Assembly: GCA_029237815.1 (NCBI GenBank)
Contig: JAQZBP010000002.1
Coordinates: 391,307-455,306 of the forward strand
DNA: 64,000 nucleotides
Direction: 5' to 3'
Origin: Moraxellaceae bacterium
GTDB lineage: Bacteria; Pseudomonadota; Gammaproteobacteria; Pseudomonadales; Moraxellaceae
The translations under genes were made by a program, and so were the position numbers. Below are positions 18,151-28,798 of this stretch, in pieces (positions within the stretch are counted from its first letter, which is position 1; the number at the start of each line of letters is the position of its first letter). Below the pieces are notes generated by a model, which was given only the letters and a program-made list of their open reading frames with translations, was not told the DNA's origin and made no database searches.

Positions 18151-19092
18151 GTGACCGCCCAACGCCCCGCCCTTATGCCGCTGCTCGCGGTCACCGCACT
18201 GGTGACGGCCACGGCACTGCTGTGGGACCTCGACTCGCTCGGTGCGATGCAGGCGGACGTGCTGTGGCAATTGCGCCTGCCGCGCGTCCTGCTGGCCGCG
18301 TTCACCGGCGCCACCCTGGCCCTCGCCGGGCTGCTGCTGCAGGACTTTTTCCGCAATCCGCTCGTGGAGCCGGGCCTGCTGGGCGTTTCCGCCGGCGCGG
18401 GACTCGCGGCGGTGCTCGCCATCGCCAGCGGTCTTGGCGGACTCTGGACGCTGCCCCTGGCCGCGTTCGCTGGCGCGCTGGCGGCGCTGCTGCTGGTGCT
18501 CGGCATCGGACGCCGGCTCGGCGCCGGCAACGCCGCCCTGCTGCTGGTGGGCGTGGCCATCAATGCGCTCGCCGCCGCTCTCGTGCACCTGCTGCTCAGC
18601 CTTGGCGACGACACGCTGCTGCGCAGTGCGAGCTTCTGGCTGATGGGCAGCTTCGCCCAGGCCGACTGGACGCTGCTGTTGCCGGCATTGCTGATACTGC
18701 TGCTGGTCGTGCTGCGCACGGCACAGCGCGCGACCGCGCTGGACCTGTGGCAACTCGGCGACAGCGAAGCCGCGCACCTGGGCCTCGACATCCGTCGCTT
18801 CCGCCGCGAAATCCTGCTGCTTGCATCGCTGCTGGTCGCGCTTGCGGTGGCGCAATCCGGCGGCATCGGCTTTATCGGCCTGCTGGCGCCGCACATGGCG
18901 CGGCGGCTGGGCCCGCAGCGGCATCGCGACCTGCTGCCGGCCACGCTGGCGCTGGGGGCCCTGCTTGCGGTGGCCGCGGACTTCCTGGCGCGCCTGCTGA
19001 TTTCGCCGCTGGAGTTGCCGGTGGGCGTGCTGACCGCGCTGCTGGGCGCACCTGCCTTCCTCTTCCTTTTCATGCGGAGCCAGCGGCCGTGA
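18151..19092 (+). CDS. FecCD/BtuC-family ABC importer permease
   Basis: A 313-residue polytopic membrane protein with nine or ten hydrophobic segments. The family signatures are LRLPRVLLAAFTGA near the N terminus, NPLVEPGLLGVSAGAG and GFIGLLAPHMARRL in the second half. It imports iron complexes, heme or cobalamin together with an ATPase and a periplasmic binding protein. The start is uncertain: GTG at 18151 or ATG at 18175, neither with a good ribosome site. The ATPase gene overlaps its stop by four bases. No binding protein, TonB receptor or B12 riboswitch is adjacent, and the upstream gap is only about 90 bp. Confidence 0.88.
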   Translation: MTAQRPALMPLLAVTALVTATALLWDLDSLGAMQADVLWQLRLPRVLLAAFTGATLALAGLLLQDFFRNPLVEPGLLGVSAGAGLAAVLAIASGLGGLWTLPLAAFAGALAALLLVLGIGRRLGAGNAALLLVGVAINALAAALVHLLLSLGDDTLLRSASFWLMGSFAQADWTLLLPALLILLLVVLRTAQRATALDLWQLGDSEAAHLGLDIRRFRREILLLASLLVALAVAQSGGIGFIGLLAPHMARRLGPQRHRDLLPATLALGALLAVAADFLARLLISPLELPVGVLTALLGAPAFLFLFMRSQRP

Positions 19093-19871
19093 TCACGCTC
19101 TCCGACCTTGGCTGTCGCATTGGCAGCGCAACCCTGCTGCAGGACATCTCGCTCACGCTGCAGGGCGGCTGCGCGGCCGTGATTGGCCCCAATGGCGCCG
19201 GCAAGTCGACGCTGCTGCGCCTCTGCGCGGATGGCGGCCGTCACCTGCCCCGCGCCAGCCTCACCGGCGACATCCGGCTGGACGGCAGGCCGCTGCGCGA
19301 ATTGCCCGCGGACACGCTTGCGCAGCGCCGCGCCTTCCTGCCGCAGCATCATGCCGAATCGCTGCGCCTGCCGGTGGCGAGCATCCTCGAACTGGCGATG
19401 TGGCCGCATGGGCAGCCTGCCCTGCATGCGCAGGCCCTGCGGGAGGCTGTCCGCCTGTGGGAGCTGGACGCCCTTGCCGCCCGCCCCTATGACGAGCTGT
19501 CCGGAGGCGAGCGCCAGCGCGTGCAGCTGGCGCGCACCTGGCTGCAGATGAAGCTGCACGCGGAGCCCGGTGCCCGGATGTGGCTGCTGGACGAACCTCA
19601 GACCGGCCTCGACCTGCCCCACCAGCAGCGCCTGCGCGAGTGCCTGCGGCGGGAGGCCGACGCCGGTGCCCTGGTAATGTTTTCCACGCACGACCTCAAT
19701 TTCGCGCTGCGTGCGGCCGACACCGTCATCGCGCTGCGGGACGGTCACCTGCTTTTCGCCGGGGCCGCCGATGAGCTCGTCGATGCCGACTTGCTGAAGC
19801 AGGTATTCGATGTGGAGTTCGACACCCTGCAGCATCCCGGAGACAGCCGCGCCTGGCTCGTCCCCCGCTAA
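19089..19871 (+). CDS. ABC importer ATP-binding protein (BtuD/HmuV-like)
   Basis: A 260-residue ATPase that powers the adjacent permease. It has Walker A GPNGAGKST, the signature LSGGERQRVQLA, Walker B MWLLDEP and the switch STHD. The start is a GTG at 19089 in a GTGA overlap with the permease stop; a longer frame open to 18222 is only the permease read out of frame. The stretch LQMKLHAEPG before Walker B resembles BtuD, which favours cobalamin, but heme or ferric siderophore cannot be excluded. Confidence 0.9.
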   Translation: MITLSDLGCRIGSATLLQDISLTLQGGCAAVIGPNGAGKSTLLRLCADGGRHLPRASLTGDIRLDGRPLRELPADTLAQRRAFLPQHHAESLRLPVASILELAMWPHGQPALHAQALREAVRLWELDALAARPYDELSGGERQRVQLARTWLQMKLHAEPGARMWLLDEPQTGLDLPHQQRLRECLRREADAGALVMFSTHDLNFALRAADTVIALRDGHLLFAGAADELVDADLLKQVFDVEFDTLQHPGDSRAWLVPR

Positions 19872-19941
19872 AAAATCACGAGGGGCGGAGCGACCACACG
19901 CCCTCGCCCTGAACCGGAATCCGTCGGGAGCCACCCGCACC

Positions 19942-20874
<933 letters not shown>

Positions 20875-20951
20875 GCCCGCAGTCCGCGAACGGGCGCGGC
20901 GCGGCGCCCGTGGCCGATTAGCGACTGGAGCCGCGCGAGCGGAAACCCACC

Positions 20952-22349
20952 ATGGATCGCAAGCTCACCGAATTCATTGCCCTGCTGCGCCGCAACGGCC
21001 TGCGCGTGTCGCCACCGGAAGTCGCGGATGCGGTGGCCGCCATCGGCATGGTCGGCTATGACGACCGTCGCCGCTTCTACGAAGCGCTCTCCTGCACGCT
21101 GGCAAAAAGTCGCGCTGACGCAGTTGTTTTCGAACACTGCTTTGAAAATTTCTTCCAGCTCACCGATGCGGTCGATGACGCTGGTCTGACTGCATCTGCA
21201 GCGGCAGAGCCTGCAGGCCCGCCCCCGTCAGCACCGACTCCCGGGGGCGGGCAAGGCCCGGGCAGCGGTGGTGGCGAAGGGAGCGGCGTGTCGGGGGCAG
21301 GCGTCCCGTCCTCGCCGCTTGCCGGCATGCTGCTGGATCCCGCCAGCGGGCAGATACAGCTGGAGATGGCGCGCGCCATCGAACGCGCCAACCTGGCCGG
21401 CATCCGTGTCATCACCCAGAAGGGCCTGTACGGACGTCGAATCCTGATGGCGATGGGGCTCGAGGACCTGGAGCGCGAACTGGAGGCGCTGGACCGCAGT
21501 CCTGCCGCGGCCGACACCCTGCGTGCCAGCTTGCTCCGCCGCGGCCTTGCGGGCCTGCGCCAGCGCATTCGCGCGGCCGTCGAACGCTACCTGGCACTGG
21601 TGCGCAACCCGGACCGGGACGCCCTCGTGAGGGAGGCCGATATCGCGCTGCTGCGCGAATCCGCCGAAACCCGCGCCGTGATCCGGCGCATGGCCCGCAA
21701 GCTCGTCACGCAGCATCGCCGGCGCGAGAAGCGTGCCGCCCGCGGGCTGCTCGACGTGCGCGCGACGCTGCGCCGCAACCTTGCCCATGACGGAGTGCTG
21801 ATGGAACCGCGCTGGCGGCGCATCCGCAAGGACCGGCCGCGCGTCATGGCCGTCTGCGACGTCAGCCGCTCGGTGAGCCGCCATGCCCGCTTCCTGCTGC
21901 TGTTCCTCTACAGCCTGCAGGAGGTCATTCCGCAACTGCGCACCTTCGTTTTTTCCTCCACGCTGCACGAAGTGACGCCGCTGTTCGACGACGCGCCGGT
22001 CGAAGCGGCACTGGACCTCGTGCTGGAACGCTACGGTTTTGGCAGCACGGACTACGGCCGCGCCTTTGCCGGTCTCGACGAACTGGCCGGTGCGGCCATC
22101 GACCGGCGCACCACGCTCATCATCCTGGGCGATGCGCGCAACAACAACGGCGAGGCGCGGCTGGACCTGCTCCGCAAGTACCATGCCCGCGCGCGGCAGG
22201 TGATCTGGTTGAATCCGGAAGAACGCCCGCGCTGGGGCAGCGGTGATTCCGAGATGCTGCGCTACGCCACCGGCTGCACCCATGCGCATTCCTGCCACAC
22301 GCTGGGCGAGCTGGAGCGCATCGTGGACACGCTGCTGAAGACAACCTGA
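20952..22349 (+). CDS. VWA domain-containing CoxE-like protein
   Basis: A 465-residue partner of the MoxR ATPase. The N-terminal helical region (1-75) is followed by a Gly/Pro/Ser-rich linker (about 80-120). The C-terminal VWA domain has the metal-site motif DVSRS (about 303), the threonine in STDYG, and ILGDARNNN. CoxE of carbon monoxide oxidisers helps mature the Mo-Cu centre together with the MoxR-like CoxD, but CoxE-like genes are common without CO dehydrogenase. No molybdenum enzyme is nearby, so the role here is open. Confidence 0.9.
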   Translation: MDRKLTEFIALLRRNGLRVSPPEVADAVAAIGMVGYDDRRRFYEALSCTLAKSRADAVVFEHCFENFFQLTDAVDDAGLTASAAAEPAGPPPSAPTPGGGQGPGSGGGEGSGVSGAGVPSSPLAGMLLDPASGQIQLEMARAIERANLAGIRVITQKGLYGRRILMAMGLEDLERELEALDRSPAAADTLRASLLRRGLAGLRQRIRAAVERYLALVRNPDRDALVREADIALLRESAETRAVIRRMARKLVTQHRRREKRAARGLLDVRATLRRNLAHDGVLMEPRWRRIRKDRPRVMAVCDVSRSVSRHARFLLLFLYSLQEVIPQLRTFVFSSTLHEVTPLFDDAPVEAALDLVLERYGFGSTDYGRAFAGLDELAGAAIDRRTTLIILGDARNNNGEARLDLLRKYHARARQVIWLNPEERPRWGSGDSEMLRYATGCTHAHSCHTLGELERIVDTLLKTT

Positions 22350-22437
22350 GGAAGTCGTCATGCCAGCGGCCTCCTGCACCGATCCGCCGATTGAGCCAGA
22401 CCGCGCCAGTTCCAGCATGGGACCCCACGATCTCCAG

Positions 22438-22472
22438 ACAAAAAAAAGCCCGCAGTGTGCGGGCTTTTTTAC
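22438..22472. terminator. bidirectional terminator (VWA gene / SCP2 gene)
   Basis: A-tract, stem AGCCCGCA/TGCGGGCT, T-tract, between convergent genes. Confidence 0.9.
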
Positions 22473-22483
22473 TGCGTGAACGC

Positions 22484-22870
22484 TCAGGCGGTCAGCGCGA
22501 GGACCTTCTTGAACAGGTCCTTCTGCTCGGCAGAGGGACGCGCGGTCTGCAGGGCCATGAGCTTGCTCATGTCGCCTTCGACCTTGATCTGGCCACTCAT
22601 GAAGCCCTGCATGCCGGCGGCGCTGTCGCCTTCCAGGAAGATCTTGCGCAGCAGGTCGGCCGGCAGGATCAGCTTGGTGGACGCGGAGGCATTGTGGCCC
22701 TTTTCGAAGTTGCCGCCGTTCAGGCACATGTCGACGTTGCCGTTGGGCAGGCCGGTCGCGGTCACGTTCAGTGCAAGGCCGGCCAGCACGGGCGGGACAT
22801 TGAGGTTGCCAGCGGCAGCCGTGAGTTCGGTCACCTTGGCGAACCACTCATCAGACAGGAAAGCGGCCAT
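22484..22870 (-). CDS. SCP2 sterol-binding domain protein
   Basis: A 128-residue single-domain protein with a typical SCP2 C-terminal half: LILPADLLRKIFLEGDSAAGMQGFMSG is the hydrophobic lipid-tunnel region, and GQIKVEGDMSKLMAL is the usual end helix. Such proteins bind or present acyl-CoA and sterol-like lipids. No signal peptide, so cytoplasmic. The frame runs upstream to 23035, but the ATG at 22870 has GGAG seven bases before it and starts the domain. A single gene; lipid-related genes lie a few kilobases away. Confidence 0.9.
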   Translation of the reverse strand: MAAFLSDEWFAKVTELTAAAGNLNVPPVLAGLALNVTATGLPNGNVDMCLNGGNFEKGHNASASTKLILPADLLRKIFLEGDSAAGMQGFMSGQIKVEGDMSKLMALQTARPSAEQKDLFKKVLALTA

Positions 22871-23071
22871 TTTTCGTTCTCCGGATTTGTCTCTTGGTAA
22901 GGCCAGCTCGAAAGAGTGGCCGCAGTGTGTCCCCGCCTGCAACACAGGCCCTACAAGGCAGCACAACCGCCTGTGGCGTCGGCAGGCTGCAGGTGCGAGG
23001 CCCTGTACCCTACAAGACCCCCCTACCCTTGGCAATAACGAATCCTGGGCCGCCGGCTGACATTTCCGCTC

Positions 23072-23114
23072 AAGGAAAAAGGGCTGTCGCGAAGCAGGCG
23101 GACAGCCCTTTGAC
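23072..23114 (-). terminator. amtB terminator
   Basis: Stem AAAGGGCTGTC/GACAGCCCTTT with a 12-base loop, then TTTTTCC on the minus strand, about 40 bp after amtB. Confidence 0.85.
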
Positions 23115-23150
23115 AGTCTGCAATAACCCCTGCGAGGCGCAGGGGGGGTG

Positions 23151-24470
23151 TCAGTTCAGGTCATAGCCGCGCTCATCGTGGAGCACGAGATCGAGGCCTT
23201 CGGTTTCCTGTTCCTCGGTCACGCGCAGGCCGCCGGTGAGCTTGCCGGTCAGCTTGAGCAGGCCCCAGGTCAGGACGGCGGTGTAGACCGCCGTGACCAG
23301 GATGCCCACCACCTGCACGCCGAGCTGCTGGCCGATGCTCGTGTTGCCGCTGCCAAAGCCGAGGCCGCCGAACACGCTGCTGCCCGGCGCACACAGGATG
23401 CCGACCAGAAGGGTCCCGAGGATGCCCCCGACGCCATGCACCGGGAACACGTCCAGGGAATCGTCGATCTGCCACTTGCGCTTCACGAGATAGGTCATCC
23501 AGAAGCAGACGAAGCCCGCGCTGAGACCGATCAGCAGGGCGCCGGCCGGACTCACCGAGCCGGACGCAGGAGTAATGGTGCCGAGTCCGGCCACCATGCC
23601 GGTGACGATGCCGAGCACGGAGGGCTTGCCGAAGCGCTTCCACTCCATCGCCATCCACATGAGCGCACCCGCGGAAGCGGAGATGTGCGTTGCCATGAGT
23701 GCCATGCCGGCGGAGCCGTTGGCCGCCAGGGCGGAGCCGGCGTTGAAGCCGTACCAGCCCACCCAGAGCATGCCGGCACCGATGACGGTCATGGTCATGT
23801 TGTGCGGCGGCATGGCGGTCTTGCCGAAGCCGCGCCGCGGACCGACCACGATGGCCGCGACCAGCGCGGCGATGCCGGCGGTGATGTGCACCACGGTGCC
23901 GCCGGCAAAATCCAGCAGTCCCATCTTGTACAGGAAGCCGCCGCCCCAGACCCAGTGACAGACCGGCGCATAGACGAGCGTCGTCCAGAGCAGGCTGAAC
24001 ACCAGCATGGCCGAGAACTTCACGCGCTCGGCGAAGGCGCCGATGATGAGCGCCGGCGTGATGATGGCGAAGGTCATCTGGAAGGCGGCGAAGATCACCT
24101 CGGGGATGTCACCGGTCAGGCTGTCCTTGCCGATGCCGGCAAAGAAGGCCTTGGACAGGCCGCCGGTCACGGCATTCAGTTCGCCGCCGTCGGAGAAGGC
24201 CAGCGAATAGAGGCCGGCGAGCCAGAGCAGGGACACGCCCCCCGCGATGGCGAAGCACTGCATGAGCACGGACAGCACGTTCCGGGTCCGCACGAGGCCC
24301 CCGTAGAAGAGGGCGAGGCCCGGCAAGGTCATGAACAGCACCAGTGCCGTGGCGGTCAGGATCCACGCCGTATTGCCGGCATTGTGGACGGGGCCCGCCT
24401 CGGCGGCGAGGGCAGGTAGGGCAAAACAGGACAGCAGCGCTACGCTGCCGCGAGCAATGGATCGCAACAT
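23151..24470 (-). CDS. amtB: ammonium transporter
   Basis: Inner-membrane ammonium channel. The 439-residue protein has a signal peptide (1-23) and eleven membrane segments. The twin pore histidines are His195 (VVHITAG) and His345 (FPVHGVGG). FAERVKFSAM and the cytoplasmic tail (RVTEEQETEGLDL) that contacts GlnK are also present. It follows glnK on the same strand after about 50 bp, the classic glnK-amtB operon, where GlnK plugs the channel when nitrogen is sufficient. Confidence 0.98.
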   Translation of the reverse strand: MLRSIARGSVALLSCFALPALAAEAGPVHNAGNTAWILTATALVLFMTLPGLALFYGGLVRTRNVLSVLMQCFAIAGGVSLLWLAGLYSLAFSDGGELNAVTGGLSKAFFAGIGKDSLTGDIPEVIFAAFQMTFAIITPALIIGAFAERVKFSAMLVFSLLWTTLVYAPVCHWVWGGGFLYKMGLLDFAGGTVVHITAGIAALVAAIVVGPRRGFGKTAMPPHNMTMTVIGAGMLWVGWYGFNAGSALAANGSAGMALMATHISASAGALMWMAMEWKRFGKPSVLGIVTGMVAGLGTITPASGSVSPAGALLIGLSAGFVCFWMTYLVKRKWQIDDSLDVFPVHGVGGILGTLLVGILCAPGSSVFGGLGFGSGNTSIGQQLGVQVVGILVTAVYTAVLTWGLLKLTGKLTGGLRVTEEQETEGLDLVLHDERGYDLN

Positions 24471-24523
24471 GGAAGTCCCCCAGACTTTTCTAGATAAGGC
24501 GAAAACTGTTGTTGTGGTGTCGC

Positions 24524-25060
<537 letters not shown>

Positions 25061-25145
25061 TCAAGGACTTGCCCAACAATACGAAAATCGGCATAGTTCG
25101 CGCCCGCCCGCTTTTGAGGCAGAAAGAGGCCGTAAAAAACGCATC

Positions 25146-25162
25146 CGCACCCATATGGTGCA
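25146..25162 (-). promoter_or_regulatory. NtrC-type binding site upstream of glnK
   Basis: The sequence C-GCACC-CATAT-GGTGC-A matches the established NtrC palindrome TGCACC-N5-GGTGCA at all but the first base. It is about 285 bp before glnK, a normal distance for an enhancer. Confidence 0.7.
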
Positions 25163-25226
25163 AAGGACGATGGGCGCGCCAAGCCGTTGTTCCGCGCTGC
25201 TTTTTGTATCGCCCGCGTGCCCTGTC

Positions 25227-25240
25227 TTGACATGCATCAA
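25227..25240 (+). promoter_or_regulatory. FNR/ANR-type box for ccoNOQP
   Basis: TTGAC-ATGC-ATCAA differs by one base from the FNR consensus TTGAT-N4-ATCAA. Its centre is 41.5 bp before position 25275, the start predicted from the TAAACT -10 at 25262-25267. That is the standard activating position for FNR, in line with low-oxygen induction of cbb3 oxidase in related bacteria. Confidence 0.75.
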
Positions 25241-25349
25241 GGGTCAAACCCAGCCGGCCAGTAAACTTTGCAGGTGTCAGGAACCGCCGGCTCGGATGCC
25301 AGACGCCCTTCCCGAGCCCTTTTCCGCTCAGGCCAAGAGAATTCCGGAA

Positions 25350-25505
25350 ATGAACGCTGTCCTCCCTATCGACGCCCTTCGCCCGCCAATGCCGGCGCGG
25401 CCCGGACTTGCCCGGGCCCATTCCACTTATTTCCCGTGTGGAGGCAATGTCCTCCTCCGTTTGCACCGTGTTCCGCTTCATTCTTCAACCTGCAACCAAA
25501 GGTAA
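25350..25505 (+). other. possible leader ORF upstream of ccoN
   Basis: A 51-codon frame ([10 protein letters not shown] start) lies in the ccoN leader and stops 4 bp before the ccoN ATG. It has no strong ribosome site and I do not recognise the peptide. It may be a leader peptide or chance. Confidence 0.2.
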
Positions 25506-25509
25506 TGTT

Positions 25510-26967
25510 ATGACACATACGCCTGCTGCCAGTGCGGCGACGCCTGACTACAACATCACTGTAGTCAAGCAGTTCGCCATCATGACGGTGGTCTGGGGGA
25601 TTGTGGGCATGCTGGTGGGGGTTCTCATCGCTGCCCAACTCGCCTGGCCCGCCCTCAACTTCGACATCCCGTGGCTCTCCTACGGCCGACTGCGGCCGCT
25701 GCACACCAACGCCGTGATCTTCGCGTTCGGCGGCAGTGCCCTGATCGCGTCGGCCTACTACGTGGTGCAGCGGACCTGCCACACCACGCTGTTCGCACCG
25801 AAGCTGGCGGCCTTCACCTTCTGGGGCTGGCAGATCGTCATCCTGCTGGCGGCGATCACGCTGCCGCTCGGCTTCACCTCCGCCAAGGAATACGCCGAGC
25901 TGGAATGGCCGATCGACATCCTGATCACGCTGGTATGGGTGGCGTTTGCGATCGTCTATTTCGGCACCATCGTGAAGCGCAAGACCTCGCACATCTACGT
26001 GGCCAACTGGTTCTTCGGCGCCTTCATCCTGACCATCGCCGTACTGCACCTGGTCAACAACGCCGCGTTGCCGGTGTCGATGTGGAAGTCCTACTCCGCG
26101 TACTCCGGCGCCATCGACGCGATGGTGCAGTGGTGGTACGGCCATAACGCCGTGGGCTTCTTCCTGACCGCCGGTTTCCTCGGGATGATGTATTACTTCG
26201 TGCCCATCCAGGCCGGGCGCCCGGTGTATTCCTATCGCCTGTCCATCGTGCACTTCTGGGCGCTGATCGCCGTGTACATGTGGGCCGGCCCGCACCACCT
26301 GCACTATTCCGCGCTGCCCGACTGGGCGCAGTCGCTCGGCATGGTGTTCTCGCTGATCCTGCTGGCGCCGTCCTGGGGCGGCATGATCAACGGCATGATG
26401 ACCCTCTCCGGCGCGTGGCATAAGCTGCGGTCCGATCCCATCATCCGCTTCATGATCGTTGCGCTGTCCTTCTACGGCATGTCCACCTTCGAAGGCCCGA
26501 TGATGTCCATCAAGACCGTCAATGCGCTCTCGCACAACACCGACTGGACCATCGGCCACGTGCACTCCGGCGCTCTCGGCTGGGTCGCCATGATCACCAT
26601 CGGCTGCCTGTACACGCTGATCCCGCGCCTCTGGGACCGCAAGGCGATGTATTCCACGCAGCTCATCTACGTGCACTTCTGGCTCTCCACCATCGGCACC
26701 GTGCTCTATATCGCCTCGATGTGGATCGCCGGCGTGATGCAGGGCCTGATGTGGCGTGCGGTGAACGAGGACGGCACGCTGACCTACAGCTTCGTCGAAG
26801 CCCTCTCCGCCACGCAGCCCTACTACATCGGCCGTCTCATCGGCGGTGCGTTCTTCCTGATCGGCATGTTCGTCATGGCGTTCAACGTGTACATGACGCT
26901 GCGCCACCCCGAACCCCGCGACCTGCCTTCCGACTACGAGGAGAAAAAGAATGTCGTCCTCGCATGA
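25510..26967 (+). CDS. ccoN: cytochrome cbb3 oxidase subunit I
   Basis: Catalytic subunit of the high-affinity terminal oxidase, reducing O2 at heme b3-CuB. The 485-residue protein has twelve membrane segments. Visible ligand regions are [12 protein letters not shown] (low-spin heme), [10 protein letters not shown] (CuB), AGPHHLHY (CuB pair) and [10 protein letters not shown] (heme ligands). The frame is open from 25408, but the ATG at 25510 has AAAGG seven bases before it and fits homologues. It overlaps ccoO by 17 bp and heads the operon behind an FNR-type box. Confidence 0.98.
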   Translation: MTHTPAASAATPDYNITVVKQFAIMTVVWGIVGMLVGVLIAAQLAWPALNFDIPWLSYGRLRPLHTNAVIFAFGGSALIASAYYVVQRTCHTTLFAPKLAAFTFWGWQIVILLAAITLPLGFTSAKEYAELEWPIDILITLVWVAFAIVYFGTIVKRKTSHIYVANWFFGAFILTIAVLHLVNNAALPVSMWKSYSAYSGAIDAMVQWWYGHNAVGFFLTAGFLGMMYYFVPIQAGRPVYSYRLSIVHFWALIAVYMWAGPHHLHYSALPDWAQSLGMVFSLILLAPSWGGMINGMMTLSGAWHKLRSDPIIRFMIVALSFYGMSTFEGPMMSIKTVNALSHNTDWTIGHVHSGALGWVAMITIGCLYTLIPRLWDRKAMYSTQLIYVHFWLSTIGTVLYIASMWIAGVMQGLMWRAVNEDGTLTYSFVEALSATQPYYIGRLIGGAFFLIGMFVMAFNVYMTLRHPEPRDLPSDYEEKKNVVLA

Positions 26968-27568
26968 ACTTGTTGAGAAAAATGTCGGCCTGATGGCCGT
27001 CCTGATCGTGATCGCCATCAGCTTCGGCGGTCTCGTGGAAATCGTCCCGCTGTTCTTCGCCAAGGAGACCACGCAGCCGGTGACGGGCATGCAGCCCCTG
27101 ACCGCGCTGCAGATGGAAGGCCGCGACATCTACATCCGCGAAGGCTGCCACGTCTGCCACACGCAGATGGTGCGTCCGCTGCGTGCCGAGACCGAACGCT
27201 ACGGCCACTACTCGGTCGCCGGTGAATCGGTGTGGGACCACCCCTTCCTGTGGGGCTCCAAGCGCACCGGCCCGGACCTCGCCCGCGTCGGCGGGCGCTA
27301 CTCGGACGACTGGCATCGCGCGCACCTGATCAACCCGCGTGACGTGGTGCCCGAGTCCAACATGCCGGCCTACCCCTGGCTGGCCGAGAACAAGCTGACC
27401 GGTGAACTGACGCAGCAGAAGCTGCAGGCCTTCGCCACCTTCGGCGTGCCCTACACCGAGGAGCAGGTCCGCAGCGCCCCTTATGAAGTCCAGGGCAAGA
27501 CCGAGCTGGATGCGCTGGTGGCCTACCTGCAGCAGCTCGGTACCGCCATCAAGAGCAGGAGGGAATGA
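26951..27568 (+). CDS. ccoO: cytochrome cbb3 oxidase subunit II
   Basis: Membrane-anchored monoheme cytochrome c that feeds electrons to CcoN. The 205-residue protein has one N-terminal membrane helix (about 12-37), the heme motif CHVCH at 66-70 and a methionine ligand in [10 protein letters not shown]. The start lies inside the end of ccoN, so translation is coupled. ccoQ begins in its stop codon. Confidence 0.97.
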   Translation: MSSSHELVEKNVGLMAVLIVIAISFGGLVEIVPLFFAKETTQPVTGMQPLTALQMEGRDIYIREGCHVCHTQMVRPLRAETERYGHYSVAGESVWDHPFLWGSKRTGPDLARVGGRYSDDWHRAHLINPRDVVPESNMPAYPWLAENKLTGELTQQKLQAFATFGVPYTEEQVRSAPYEVQGKTELDALVAYLQQLGTAIKSRRE

Positions 27569-27753
27569 TGAATTACGGTTCCTTGCACAGCATCGCCACG
27601 GTGCTGGCCTTCCTGGCCTTCATCGGCGTGTGCTGGTGGGCCTATCGCCCCGCCAACCGGGAGCGCTTCGAGCACATCGGCCGCTCGGCGCTCGACAATG
27701 ACCCGATGCTGTCGCCTGGCGACGTGCGGCAGCAGCAGGAGAATGGCAAATGA
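27568..27753 (+). CDS. ccoQ: cytochrome cbb3 oxidase small subunit
   Basis: Small one-helix protein that stabilises the oxidase. The membrane helix covers about 10-27 and is followed by a charged tail. Two adjacent ATGs exist, at 27565 (overlapping the ccoO stop) and 27568. AGGAGG is two bases from the first and five from the second, so the second is preferred, giving 61 residues. It overlaps ccoP by four bases. Confidence 0.9.
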   Translation: MNYGSLHSIATVLAFLAFIGVCWWAYRPANRERFEHIGRSALDNDPMLSPGDVRQQQENGK

Positions 27754-28640
27754 GCAGTTTCTGGAGTTGGTACATCATTGTCCTGGTGGCGCTGAACATC
27801 GGCGGCTGCGTCTGGCTGCTCATGTGGACGCGCAAGATGGATCTCAACGACATGCCCGCGGACGGCACCACCGGCCACGAGTACGACGGCATCCGTGAAT
27901 ACAACAACCCGCTGCCGCGCTGGTGGCTGAGCCTGTTCTGGATCACCATCGTGTTCGGTGTCGCCTATCTCGCCCTCTATCCGGGCCTTGGCAACTTCAA
28001 GGGCGTGCTGGGCTGGACCCAGACCGGCGAAGTGGCCGCCGACCAGGCTGCCTACGAGCAGAAGTTCGGCGCCATCTACGCGAACTATGCCAAGGTGCCC
28101 ATCGCGGAGCTCGCCAAGGACGAGCGCGCCATGAAGATCGGCGGTCGCCTGTTCGCGAACAACTGCTCGACCTGCCACGGCACCGACGCCAACGGCGCCA
28201 AGGGCTTCCCCAACCTGACCGATGGCGACTGGCTGTGGGGCGGCGAGCCCGACCGCATCGTCGAAACCATCATGCAGGGCCGGACGGGCATGATGCCGGC
28301 CTGGCAGGCCATCATTGGCGACGACGGCGTGAAGAAGGTGTCCCACCACGTCCTCGCGCTGGCGGGCCGCAAGGCCGATGCCGGCCTCGCGGCGGCGGGC
28401 GCGGAAGTCTTCGCGACCAACTGCGCTGCCTGTCATGGCGGCGACGGCAAGGGCAATCCCCTGATGGGCGCGCCCAACCTGACCGACAACGTCTGGCTGT
28501 ACGGTGGCAGCGAAGCCTCCGTCATCAAGACCGTTGCCGAAGGTCGTGGCGGCCACATGCCGGCGCAGCAGGACGTGCTCGGTGCCGAGCGTGTGCACCT
28601 GCTCGCCGCCTACGTCTGGTCGCTGTCGCATAATCGCTGA
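27750..28640 (+). CDS. ccoP: cytochrome cbb3 oxidase subunit III (diheme cytochrome c)
   Basis: A 296-residue diheme cytochrome c that receives electrons from soluble cytochromes. Two membrane helices (about 6-27 and 58-79) precede two cytochrome c domains with CSTCH (139-143) and CAACH (225-229). It starts in an ATGA overlap with ccoQ. Full length for the family, completing ccoNOQP. Confidence 0.97.
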   Translation: MSSFWSWYIIVLVALNIGGCVWLLMWTRKMDLNDMPADGTTGHEYDGIREYNNPLPRWWLSLFWITIVFGVAYLALYPGLGNFKGVLGWTQTGEVAADQAAYEQKFGAIYANYAKVPIAELAKDERAMKIGGRLFANNCSTCHGTDANGAKGFPNLTDGDWLWGGEPDRIVETIMQGRTGMMPAWQAIIGDDGVKKVSHHVLALAGRKADAGLAAAGAEVFATNCAACHGGDGKGNPLMGAPNLTDNVWLYGGSEASVIKTVAEGRGGHMPAQQDVLGAERVHLLAAYVWSLSHNR

Positions 28641-28648
28641 GGCAAGCC

Positions 28649-28679
28649 CACCGCCTGCGGCAAAGCGCCGCAGGCGGTG
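28649..28679 (+). repeat. strong hairpin after ccoP without a T-tract
   Basis: Arms CACCGCCTGCGGC and GCCGCAGGCGGTG, 13 bp each, with a five-base loop, start 9 bp after the ccoP stop. It lacks a T-run, so it may stabilise the ccoNOQP mRNA or lower read-through into ccoG rather than terminate fully. Confidence 0.6.
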
Positions 28680-28798
28680 TCCTTCAGGAAATAGAATAAT
28701 GACAACAGGACTGCAGAGTGTGTTGAAAAGCCATGCCAGCGGCAGGGTTTCTCAATCCATTTTGAAGAGGTGCTCCCCTTTCGGAGCAAGACGCGCAC

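Noticed and set aside
25366..27129. 587-codon open frame antisense to ccoN
   Set aside because: Shadow of ccoN with His/Asp/Arg-rich composition and no motif.
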